From NCBI GenBank assembly GCA_022360315.1, contig JAKSDA010000421.1, positions 1-34,433 on the forward strand: 34,433 nt of DNA, written 5' to 3'. Made by a program: the position numbers and the translations under genes. Every line of letters starts with the position of its first letter. The first letter of the stretch is position 1. Positions 1 through 6,499 of this stretch are shown one piece after another. This stretch comes from Pseudomonadota bacterium (GTDB taxonomy: Bacteria > Myxococcota_A > Polyangia > Haliangiales > Haliangiaceae). The notes under the pieces were generated by a model that was not told where the DNA came from, searched no databases, and saw nothing but the letters and a program-made list of their open reading frames with translations.

Positions 1-24
1 ACAACGGGTTATCAGGTACCCCAA

Positions 25-261
25 CTACGGGCCTGTAATCCGTTGGGCTTCATGACAGCTACCCCCCTCGGCACACGAGATCCAAACCTCACCTTCTGCT
101 CTGTACAAGCGGACAGGTTGGCAGTCGAGGCCGTAATACTCGATAAGCCTGTCAGCCCGTTCGAAGCCTTGCAGGTCAGTAACATTCGCGTAGCGCCACC
201 ATACAGCCACCAAGACCAGTGCCGTGACCACAAACACGACCTGCACAACCATTCGCTTCAT
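25..261 (-). CDS. Small membrane-anchored hypothetical protein
   Basis: A 78-residue product with one hydrophobic N-terminal segment (about residues 4-20, VVQVVFVVTALVLVAVWW) and a short soluble tail with three cysteines, probably outside the cytoplasm. The start at 261 is chosen because its ATG overlaps the stop of the upstream amidase (ATGA), which implies translational coupling; an upstream in-frame start at 294 exists but lies inside the amidase gene. I do not recognise a family. A tiny membrane-tethered protein coupled to a peptidoglycan amidase could be an immunity protein or a lysis accessory factor; this is inference from context only. Confidence 0.5.
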   Translation of the reverse strand: MKRMVVQVVFVVTALVLVAVWWRYANVTDLQGFERADRLIEYYGLDCQPVRLYRAEGEVWISCAEGGSCHEAQRITGP

Positions 262-1001
262 GGGGGCGGCACCAGTCCGGTGGCGGACCTCCAAGAGTCC
301 ATGCGGTCCATAGGGAGGTCTCCGGGACAGTTGCGGCGTTTGTCGAATTCCTTGTGGCCCCCGAGAAAGCGGATACCTGGGTACTCCCTCTTCAGCTGCT
401 CGATGAGACGGATGAGTGAGCCCTGCATGCGGTTGGTGATCTCGTCGTCCGAGAGGTCGAAGAGGACGCCAGTATCCGTCGTGTCTAGGTCCGCCATAAG
501 CACGATGCCGATCTTGCCAGTATTGGCACCGTCGACGTGAGAGCCTTTGATGTCAATGGGTCGGCCCTCATAAACATGGCCCGACAAGGCGATGCCGAAA
601 TGATAACCGACGTCCGCTCGGTCTTGGTCATCTTGGTGCTCGGCCTGGATCTCCGACATGGTCCGGTACCCCCGATTGCCGGAATGGTGGACCACTATAC
701 TGTCATAGACGTCAGTGAGCGGCTCGGTGTAACGCTCGTAGCTGCGGTCGGGATCGTCGGTGATAGGCGGACGAGCGCCCCAAGCGGCACGACTGATAAC
801 GCGGACGCCGGCCCCAAAAAAAAGGGGGGGACCATTGATGCTGCCTATGGATGCACCAACAGGGGGGATAATATAGCGACCGCGTTGGGTATCTCTCCAC
901 ACCAGCGAGATGCCTGGGTGTGGGTGCGACGACCACTGCCAGAGATGTAATGCACCTTGAGGCTGGTCGTCGAATCTGGCTGGTGAGCCCGGCGTATGCA
1001 C
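258..1001 (-). CDS. N-acetylmuramoyl-L-alanine amidase (PGRP/Amidase_2 fold)
   Basis: The protein carries the signature of zinc amidases that cut between MurNAc and the stem peptide. The domain begins with VISRAAWGARPP near residue 67, followed by the first zinc histidine in SIVVHHSG, the core VGYHFGIALSGHVYEGRP, the second histidine in GGHKEF and the cysteine ligand in NCPGDLP near the C-terminus. The first 65 residues have no family resemblance and no signal peptide is evident, so the start (GTG at 1001) is doubtful. Just before the domain the gene crosses a C7/T8 homopolymer (816-830 on the plus strand), where an indel would change the frame; the true N-terminus may lie in another frame or be lost. 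It is followed with a 4-base overlap by the small membrane protein. It could be a lysin, an effector or a recycling enzyme. Confidence 0.75.
   Translation of the reverse strand: MHTPGSPARFDDQPQGALHLWQWSSHPHPGISLVWRDTQRGRYIIPPVGASIGSINGPPLFFGAGVRVISRAAWGARPPITDDPDRSYERYTEPLTDVYDSIVVHHSGNRGYRTMSEIQAEHQDDQDRADVGYHFGIALSGHVYEGRPIDIKGSHVDGANTGKIGIVLMADLDTTDTGVLFDLSDDEITNRMQGSLIRLIEQLKREYPGIRFLGGHKEFDKRRNCPGDLPMDRMDSWRSATGLVPPP
816..830. repeat. Adjacent homopolymers A8 and G7
   Basis: Eight A followed directly by seven G, inside the amidase reading frame just upstream of its conserved domain. Such runs slip during replication and are also frequent sites of sequencing indels, so the reading frame upstream of this point should not be trusted. 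Confidence 0.8.
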
Positions 1002-1471
1002 GTTCTCTCGAAAGCGTGGTTCCCGAAGGCTCGTTGACCAATGGAGGATATGCCAAGGTCAAGCGTGTTCTCGGCCATATAGAGGACTTGGTCCAGAGCG
1101 TCACGGTGTCCCCGCAGTATTTTGGTGAGGTTGCGGGCGAGTACGCCGAGGCCATCAAGGATCACTTGCCCGAGATCATCGGGATCACAGCCGGCTTCAT
1201 CCTGGCCGAGTCTGCCTCGGCTTTTCTGGCCGCCACTCCCACCGGGGTCGGTCAGCTCGCCGTCGTTGTGATCCAGCTCGGACTGGCCGCATTTGGCGCT
1301 TCATTTGCTGTGGATGCTGGTTCCGAGAGCCCTACAATAACGCGAGTCACCCGAACCCAACTCGTGGATAACTCCGTGCCGGCCTGGAACTGGTTCCGAG
1401 GGCGTCGGCAGGTTGAGCCCAACCCACAATCTCCTCTCGAAGGCGTCGGCAGGTTGAGCCCCAACCCATAA
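920..1471 (+). CDS. Fragment of a polymorphic-toxin-like protein (hydrophobic pre-toxin region)
   Basis: The frame is open from 872 with possible starts GTG 920 or ATG 950; no ribosome binding site supports either. Residues about 45-135 resemble the hydrophobic glycine/alanine-rich segment seen before toxin domains in large myxobacterial and pseudomonad effector proteins: a charged stretch (GEVAGEYAEAIKDHLPEI) followed by two hydrophobic segments around FLAATPTGVGQLAVVVIQLG. In that family, as I recall it, the segment is internal to a longer protein. Here the upstream part is missing and the frame ends at a TAA that belongs to the tandem array (CCCATAAA unit). I read it as a remnant or a truncated orphan rather than an intact gene. 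Its 5' end overlaps the doubtful start of the amidase gene on the other strand. Confidence 0.45.
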   Translation: MGATTTARDVMHLEAGRRIWLVSPAYARSLESVVPEGSLTNGGYAKVKRVLGHIEDLVQSVTVSPQYFGEVAGEYAEAIKDHLPEIIGITAGFILAESASAFLAATPTGVGQLAVVVIQLGLAAFGASFAVDAGSESPTITRVTRTQLVDNSVPAWNWFRGRRQVEPNPQSPLEGVGRLSPNP

Positions 1472-1812
1472 ACCCCCGCCCGAGCGCCTTGCCGCCTCGA
1501 GCTTTAGCCCAAAACCCCCGCCCGAGGGCCTGGCCAGGTTGAGCCCCAACCCAAAACCCCCGCCCGAGTGCCTTGCCAGGCTGAGCCTCAACCCATAAAC
1601 CCCCGCCCGAGGGCCTTGCCGCCTCGAGCCTTAGCCCAAAACCCCCTCTCGAGGGCCTGGCCAGGTTGAGCCCCAACCCAAAACCCCCTCTCGAGGGCCT
1701 GGCCAGGTTGAGCCCCAACCCATAAACCCCCGCCCGAGCGCCTCGAGAGGTTGAGCCCCAACCCATAAACCCCCGCCCAAGGGCCTGGCCAGGTTGAGCC
1801 CCAAACCCAACC
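1393..1812. repeat. Tandem array, ten copies of a 42/43-bp unit
   Basis: Units begin at about 1393, 1430, 1473, 1515, 1557, 1600, 1642, 1684, 1727 and 1770. The typical unit contains CCCCCGCCCGAGGGCCTGGC, then CAGGTTGAGCCCCAACCC and a spacer AAAA or ATAAA. Two length classes (42 and 43) and two central variants (CTGGCCAGGTTGAG, CTTGCCGCCTCGAG) alternate. Because 43 is not a multiple of three, frames reading through it shift between units, so the long minus-strand ORFs here are artefacts of the repeat. Between most units the minus strand has four G-tracts separated by 1-, 4-5- and 2-nt loops, a canonical quadruplex pattern. A degenerate extra copy may lie at 1813-1930. Confidence 0.9.
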
Positions 1813-1956
1813 CTCCGCCCGAACGGGTTTGGGAGTTGACGTGCAACTGCCAACCCCCCACGCGAGGCGATCGAGGGCTTCGAGATCAATCGGCCGCCGC
1901 TGGCCAGGCGGTCGAGGGATTGACGTGCCCAAGCACTCGATGCGCACAACGTCCCC

Positions 1957-2355
1957 TCATCGCCGCCGATTGCCCGTCGGTGCATTGCGACTGACTTCTC
2001 GAACCACAAGAGTCAACGCGTGACTGGAGGCAAACCAACCACATAGCAAGGCCAGGAGCGCAATCCAGCCCATCTCGATCCAGTCGGTGAGCGATGAAGC
2101 GCGCATCGCTGTGAACACCGCGACTGCAACACCACAAAGCAAGAGCAAGGGCCCCAGGGCGGCAAATATCTTGCCTCGAATCCCGTTCGAGATCTCCAAC
2201 AATTGCCCCTCGCCACTCAGCGCAACCAATCCGACCACGATCAACGCGATCGGGAGCAACAAAAGGGCCGGGATCAACCAGATGACGGCAGTGCCGACAA
2301 AGCGCTGCAAAACCGCGGGGGAGAGTCTTGTGATTGCGGCCTTGTCGCCTTTCAT
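1957..2355 (-). CDS. Hypothetical integral membrane protein
   Basis: A 132-residue protein with three predicted membrane segments: around residues 18-45 (AVIWLIPALLLLPIALIVVG), 65-85 (FAALGPLLLLCGVAVAVFTA) and 95-110 (MGWIALLALLCGWFA). The ATG at 2355 is preferred over the GTG two codons earlier because GAGG lies five bases upstream of it. It ends in a basic tail (NAPTGNRRR). No family recognised and no obvious operon partner; the LysR gene upstream is on the same strand, about 150 bp away. Confidence 0.65.
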   Translation of the reverse strand: MKGDKAAITRLSPAVLQRFVGTAVIWLIPALLLLPIALIVVGLVALSGEGQLLEISNGIRGKIFAALGPLLLLCGVAVAVFTAMRASSLTDWIEMGWIALLALLCGWFASSHALTLVVREVSRNAPTGNRRR

Positions 2356-2503
2356 TTCCACCTCGCTTCACTGCCAGACAGCAGGCGCGATATCAACCGA
2401 TTCAGGGCCCGGACAGGGTAGCAGGAAACACCACCACAAGTGATGCAATACACGCGAATCTGCTGCAGACGCGTCCGCTGCACCCACACCGCGACCCGGT
2501 CCC

Positions 2504-3373
2504 TCAGCCCGCTCGCGGACTCGCCTCAGCCAGTTCTTTGGCCAACACCTCGTGCATGGTGTCGAGAAACACCCGCACTCGGGCGGCCGAGCGAATCTCG
2601 GCATGGGTGAGCAGCCACAGTCCGACGTCGCGATCGGGCAGGTCCATCACCCGGCGCAACCCGGGCTCTCTGTCGCCGACAAAGCGGGCCAGTACCGCCG
2701 CTCCCATGCCCGCGCGCACGGCCTCGACCAGAAGCGCATGGTCGTTCACCCGCGCCCGCAGCCGCGCCCCGGGAAAGCATTCGGCATACCAATCGGGTAC
2801 CTGCGCGTCGTCATCCAGCCCGATAAATGGGACCGGCACAGCGTTGTCACGGCACGTTCTGTGCAATGTCTCGCTGACATAGAGCGCCCAGCACAATACC
2901 GCGACCCGACGCCCGACCGCACTCTCGGGCGGCTGATTGGTCACTCGTATCGCCACATCCGCCTCGCGCCTGGTCAAACTCACCAGAGTCGGGGCAGCGA
3001 TGATCTGTAACTCGATGTCCGGATGCACGGCGGCAAATGCCGCAAAATGCCGCATGAGCAGATGATCGGCCAGCAAATACGGCACAGTCACCCGCAGCGA
3101 ACCAAACAGCCGAGTATCGCGCCCGGCGATCTGTCGCTCGGCAGCGAGAAATTCGCGCTCGCTGCTCTGCGCTGCCTGTAGCATGCGCTCGCCCGCAGCG
3201 GTTAGGCCCAATCCGTCCGGCAAACGCTCGACAAGGCGAGCACCGAGTGATCCCTCGAATGCCTGTATGCGGCGCGAAACAGTCGTGTGACTGACACCGA
3301 GCTCGTCTGCTGCGCCGACGTAGGAACCAGCCCGAGCTATAGCCAGAAAATAGCGCACATCGTCCCAGTTCAT
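2504..3373 (-). CDS. LysR-family transcriptional regulator
   Basis: A 289-residue protein of normal LysR length. The N-terminus MNWDDVRYFLAIARAGSYVG followed by AADELGVSHTTVSRRIQAFE is the classic winged helix-turn-helix, and the rest is a periplasmic-binding-protein-like effector domain (GSLRVTVPYLLADHLLM, then PDIELQIIAAPTLVSLTRREAD with VAIR). The start MNWDD matches family usage; an upstream ATG at 3394 lacks both a ribosome site and homology. The gene is divergent from the SnoaL-like gene at 3551, the usual LysR arrangement, and nested dyads cover its own start codon (3372-3406), suggesting autorepression together with control of the neighbour. The C-terminal tail (ELAEASPRAG) is extra. 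Confidence 0.93.
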   Translation of the reverse strand: MNWDDVRYFLAIARAGSYVGAADELGVSHTTVSRRIQAFEGSLGARLVERLPDGLGLTAAGERMLQAAQSSEREFLAAERQIAGRDTRLFGSLRVTVPYLLADHLLMRHFAAFAAVHPDIELQIIAAPTLVSLTRREADVAIRVTNQPPESAVGRRVAVLCWALYVSETLHRTCRDNAVPVPFIGLDDDAQVPDWYAECFPGARLRARVNDHALLVEAVRAGMGAAVLARFVGDREPGLRRVMDLPDRDVGLWLLTHAEIRSAARVRVFLDTMHEVLAKELAEASPRAG

Positions 3374-3406
3374 TGCATGTGCATTGGTACACATCCAATC
3401 TGCAAT
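3372..3406. promoter_or_regulatory. Nested inverted repeats, likely LysR operator
   Basis: Outer arms ATTGCA (3372-3377) and TGCAAT (3401-3406) enclose ATGTG (3377-3381)/CACAT (3390-3394) and ATTGG (3383-3387)/CCAAT (3395-3399). LysR proteins bind interrupted dyads with a T-N11-A core; ATTGG-N7-CCAAT fits that pattern. The site overlaps the LysR start codon and lies in the divergent intergenic region. Confidence 0.5.
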
Positions 3407-3515
3407 AACAATGATGGCCTGTTCGTCCGTGCACAGCTACAACCATTGCAGCTGGCCAAAGCGCTGATGATGGCGCGGACAGCTGGCATCTCACGCCCTG
3501 TCGTGCCGGGCGCGC

Positions 3516-3529
3516 GGCAGAGCTCTGCC
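3516..3529. promoter_or_regulatory. Perfect 14-bp palindrome upstream of SnoaL-like gene
   Basis: GGCAGAGCTCTGCC reads the same on both strands and sits immediately before the AAAGGA ribosome site (about 3539-3544) of the gene at 3551. It could be an operator or an mRNA 5' hairpin; only the symmetry is seen. Confidence 0.4.
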
Positions 3530-3550
3530 AAAAATCAGAAAGGACTGACC

Positions 3551-3967
3551 ATGAACCCCCAGAACAACCCGCTCACCTCACCGACAAGCCATCTCTCCGC
3601 GGATCACCGTCTGGCCTTCAGCGAGGTTCGCACACGCTCGCAGCAATGGATCGCCGACTTCAATCGCGGCGACGTCGCCGCTTGCGTCGCCGCCTATGCG
3701 CCGGACGCCATCATGGCGGTCAAGCCCACGGGGACCTTTACCGGGATCGACGAGATCGCTGGCTTCTGGCGCTCGCTCGTCGCCTCGGGCGCCGGCGAGC
3801 TCGAGTACACAAACACCGAATTGGACGTCGTGGACCGGCGCACCGTGGTTCTCACCGCCGACTGGTCCATGAACGCTGGACACGGGGTGATCACCGAGGA
3901 GCGATGGGTTAAACAGGACGACGGGCGTTGGCTCCTCGAACGAGATGCATTCGAGATCCTCGACTAG
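3551..3967 (+). CDS. SnoaL-like / DUF4440 (NTF2-superfamily) protein
   Basis: A 138-residue protein with the cone-shaped NTF2 fold pattern: helix with TRSQQWIADFNRGDVAACVA, then AAYAPDAIMAVKPTGTFTGI and DEIAGFWRSLVASGAGELEY, ending in strands with WSMNAGHGVITEERWVKQ and DDGRWLLERDAFEI. Members are ketosteroid-isomerase-like enzymes or small-molecule binding proteins; the substrate cannot be told. The ATG at 3551 is preceded by AAAGGA at suitable distance and removes an unsupported upstream extension in the same frame. It is divergent from the LysR gene, which probably controls it. A stem-loop begins at its stop codon. Confidence 0.85.
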   Translation: MNPQNNPLTSPTSHLSADHRLAFSEVRTRSQQWIADFNRGDVAACVAAYAPDAIMAVKPTGTFTGIDEIAGFWRSLVASGAGELEYTNTELDVVDRRTVVLTADWSMNAGHGVITEERWVKQDDGRWLLERDAFEILD

Positions 3968-3997
3968 CCCGGATTCCCACGGACCCAAATCCGGCTA
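3965..3997 (+). terminator. Stem-loop at the stop of the SnoaL-like gene
   Basis: TAGCCCGGATT (3965-3975, including the stop) pairs with AATCCGGCTA (3988-3997) with one bulged C. No U-tract follows, so it may be a pausing or 3'-stability element rather than a full intrinsic terminator. Confidence 0.45.
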
Positions 3998-4484
3998 TGC
4001 AACACCGCGATGAGGAGAGCGCCGAACTCAACGCCAACGTTGCCGGTCTGGAGCGGCATGACGAAACGTCATTTCGCTGCTTTTGAAAGCCCTGCAGAAA
4101 CCCGGTGAGCAGGTTGGCAGAACGGTCGGCCTGCACGCACAGGCCGGTTCGCTGTGGTGCGCTCGGCTCGATGCAGGGGCGCCGAGCGACCCTGACCTCA
4201 TGTGGCTGCTCACCGAGATCGCGTTCTACGTCCGCCTTCAGCTCGAGTGCGATACTCAGCCCGAGAATGATCGATCGCCAGTCATTGCTGGCCGGCTCGG
4301 ACTGACCGACGTGACTCGGGAGATCCATGTCGATAACGGCAAGTCGCGAGCCAGCGCCGAATAATTGCTGCAATTGCTGCTGGCAATGCGACCCCCGGTC
4401 GCCATGGATCCCGGCCACATCGGCCAAGTGGCGGAGAATTTGCGCTAGGTTCGAATTGGCATCGGGGCTGCTTTACACCCTCTC
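3998..4484. other. Stretch without a recognisable gene
   Basis: Open frames exist on both strands but none has family resemblance, a ribosome site and sensible composition together. The only clear structure is a hairpin ATGACG-AAA-CGTCAT at 4058-4072. It may hold the decayed remains of a gene. The last bases (AGGAGG at 4485-4490) are the ribosome site of the next gene. Confidence 0.5.
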
Positions 4485-4496
4485 AGGAGGAAACAA

Positions 4497-5336
4497 ATGC
4501 ATATCCAGCTAATTCGTGTCGACACAAAAACCCAATCCCACCGCGCCAGCACCGGCAATGCTAGGTGCCGCAGCACGAGACTCGGCCATCGAGGGCGCGA
4601 CAATCACCGGCACCACGAGTGCTCGAACCCGACCGGGCAGAAACAAGGCGGGCACAGCCGTTGCCCCCACCAGGCCGGCCCGGCCCAGCGATGTTCGGCA
4701 CGGCGTCGACCAGCGCGTGTCTCTGGCCGCGGTCATAGGGCAGAATACGAGCAGCTGCAGTACCGCGTGTACCGTCACCATGGCGTGGACGGTGCCAGGC
4801 GTAGTGCAGAAACGTGCATGCGCTCTTGCTCGCATCTGATCCTGATTCGCACGGCTGGCGGCACGCTGGTCGCCGGCATGCGCATTCATCAACGCGCGCT
4901 GGGAAAGCTACCGGTCGAGGCCGCTCTGCCGGACTCGCCACAGCTGTGCCGTCTTGTCGACGAGCTGCCCCACGTGGTCGAGTTCAGTGGCGCAGTGGTG
5001 TGCTTGCGCATGCGAAAACTCGGCCTCGGCGCGATGCTCATGAGGACCGCCCTCGCTGCAGCACCGCTGCTCGGTTACCGCACTGCAGTGGGCTTTGGCC
5101 ACCAGCATGTATTGTCGCTCTACGCCCGGTTCGGCTTTTTGCCCGATGGCCGATTGCCGAGCTGCAACTACCCCGATGGCCGCTACCAGTCGCGGGTGCT
5201 CGTGCACAGAGACGCGCTCTCGCTGACCGAGGTCGATCATGTCGAGCGCAGCAAGATCCGGGCGCTGCGCCGCAGCTTGCGCTGCAAACCCGGCTCCGCC
5301 AGTGCGGCACATTCGGCGCCAGGAGTCCGGCGATGA
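4497..5336 (+). CDS. GNAT-fold N-acyltransferase partner of ThiF-like protein
   Basis: The ATG at 4497 has an ideal ribosome site (AGGAGG, six-base spacer). Residues about 80-245 form a GNAT-type domain: AEYEQLQYRVYRHHG, a central strand TLVAGMRIHQR, the acyl-CoA loop RMRKLGLGAMLMRTAL (R-x-x-G-x-G/A pattern) and ALYARFGF-like VLSLYARFGFLPDGRLP. The layout recalls autoinducer-synthase-like acyltransferases. Residues 14-78 are unusually Arg/His-rich and resemble no family; either a disordered leader or a pair of compensating frameshifts at about 4535 and 4735. The stop overlaps the ATG of the ThiF gene (ATGA), so the two products are probably made together and act in one pathway, as an acyltransferase and an adenylating enzyme. 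Confidence 0.7.
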   Translation: MHIQLIRVDTKTQSHRASTGNARCRSTRLGHRGRDNHRHHECSNPTGQKQGGHSRCPHQAGPAQRCSARRRPARVSGRGHRAEYEQLQYRVYRHHGVDGARRSAETCMRSCSHLILIRTAGGTLVAGMRIHQRALGKLPVEAALPDSPQLCRLVDELPHVVEFSGAVVCLRMRKLGLGAMLMRTALAAAPLLGYRTAVGFGHQHVLSLYARFGFLPDGRLPSCNYPDGRYQSRVLVHRDALSLTEVDHVERSKIRALRRSLRCKPGSASAAHSAPGVRR

Positions 5337-6475
5337 CGAAGACGAGCCAATCGGCCTGGCGGCCGCATCTGATCGATCCGGACACCGGGTCCGCCATCGA
5401 TCTGGCTTCGGGCGACATTCGCGCGACCCTCGCCGCCATCACCGGTGACCCGCAAACCACCGTGCTGGATACTCTGGCCGAGCAGATCGATGATCTTTTG
5501 CAGTCTCGATATCCGTCCATGAGTTCGACCGATCGCGCCCCCCTGCGCAGCCAGCTCGAAACTCAGCTTTCTCGCTGGGTCTACTATCCGTGGCTGCGCG
5601 CGCTCTTTCGAACCCTGCCGCCAGCCGAGCTGCGCGAGGCCCGGCTGGCGCGCAATCGAAACAAGATTACCGCCGGCGAGCAAGCCAGACTGGCCGAAGG
5701 CACCATCGCCATCGTCGGCCTTTCGGTCGGCAACCACATCGCCCGTACCCTGGTCATGGAAGGCGTGGGCGGCCGGTTCCGCCTGGCCGACAGCGATACC
5801 CTGGCACTGTCCAACCTCAACCGCCTGTCGGCCAGCATTACCGATCTCGGCCTATCCAAGGCGGTACTGGCTGCGCGTGCTCTGTTCGAGATCGATCCCT
5901 ATCTCGATATCGAGATCTTTCCCGCTGGCGTCGATCCCGATGCGCTGGACGATTTCCTGTTGGCTGGCGGCTGTGAACCCGATCTGGTCATCGAAGAATG
6001 CGACGATTTCGCGGTCAAAATCGGTCTGCGCGATCGTCTGCGCGCCCTGGGCATTCCGGTACTCATGGAGAGCAGCGTGCGCGGTACACTCGACGTCGAA
6101 CGGTTTGATCTCGAGCCCGAACGGCCGCTTCTGCACGGTTTGCTCGAAGGCATTGCTGCCGATGCCGGGCCCGATATCGATAACGTCAAGGCGCTGGTCG
6201 CCCACGTCCTGCCGCACATGAGCACGCGTACCCGCCAATCGATCGGTCAAGTGGGAATCACTCTGCGCTCGTGGCCCCAACTGGCCTCGGAAATCGCACT
6301 GGGCGCAGCCACTGCAACCGCTGCTGCGCGCAAGATTCTGCTCGGCATCCCCCTGGCCTCGGGGCGGTATGTCGCCGACATCGACCAATGGCTCAGCGGC
6401 CGCCATGTCGCCCCCGGTCTCCGCAACAGGCAATTCGCCCCCATGGCCATGACCGAAGCCGGATGGGTCGAGTGA
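5333..6475 (+). CDS. ThiF/MoeB-family adenylyltransferase (Rv1355c-type)
   Basis: A 380-residue protein. After a helical N-terminal region (1-105) comes an E1-like nucleotide-binding domain: TIAIVGLSVGNHIARTLVME as the phosphate loop, DSDTLALSNLNRLSASITDL for ATP/Mg contact, then LVIEECDDFAVKIGLRDRLR and ALGIPVLMESSVRGTLDVER. The wording closely matches what I know of the ThiF part of mycobacterial Rv1355c, where it is fused to a nitroreductase; no nitroreductase is present here. E1-like enzymes activate a carboxyl group as an acyl-adenylate; no CxxC zinc motif is seen. Start at 5333 has AGGAG seven bases upstream and overlaps the GNAT stop. Its 3' 311 bp recur in decayed form at 8136-8447. 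Confidence 0.85.
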   Translation: MTKTSQSAWRPHLIDPDTGSAIDLASGDIRATLAAITGDPQTTVLDTLAEQIDDLLQSRYPSMSSTDRAPLRSQLETQLSRWVYYPWLRALFRTLPPAELREARLARNRNKITAGEQARLAEGTIAIVGLSVGNHIARTLVMEGVGGRFRLADSDTLALSNLNRLSASITDLGLSKAVLAARALFEIDPYLDIEIFPAGVDPDALDDFLLAGGCEPDLVIEECDDFAVKIGLRDRLRALGIPVLMESSVRGTLDVERFDLEPERPLLHGLLEGIAADAGPDIDNVKALVAHVLPHMSTRTRQSIGQVGITLRSWPQLASEIALGAATATAAARKILLGIPLASGRYVADIDQWLSGRHVAPGLRNRQFAPMAMTEAGWVE

Positions 6476-6499
6476 CCATCGCGGATCAATCGGCCAAAG

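Noticed and set aside
1393..1812. CRISPR array
   Set aside because: Units are contiguous without unique spacers, vary internally, and no cas genes are present.
1347..2009. Long minus-strand frames with repeating Gly/Leu/Arg motifs across the tandem array
   Set aside because: They arise from the 42/43-bp repeat itself; unit length is not constant modulo three, so motifs jump frames, and no ribosome site or homology supports them.
3909..4427. Minus-strand frame of 172 codons and a plus-strand frame at 4083-4364
   Set aside because: Neither resembles a known family, they overlap each other, and the minus frame overlaps the end of the SnoaL-like gene.
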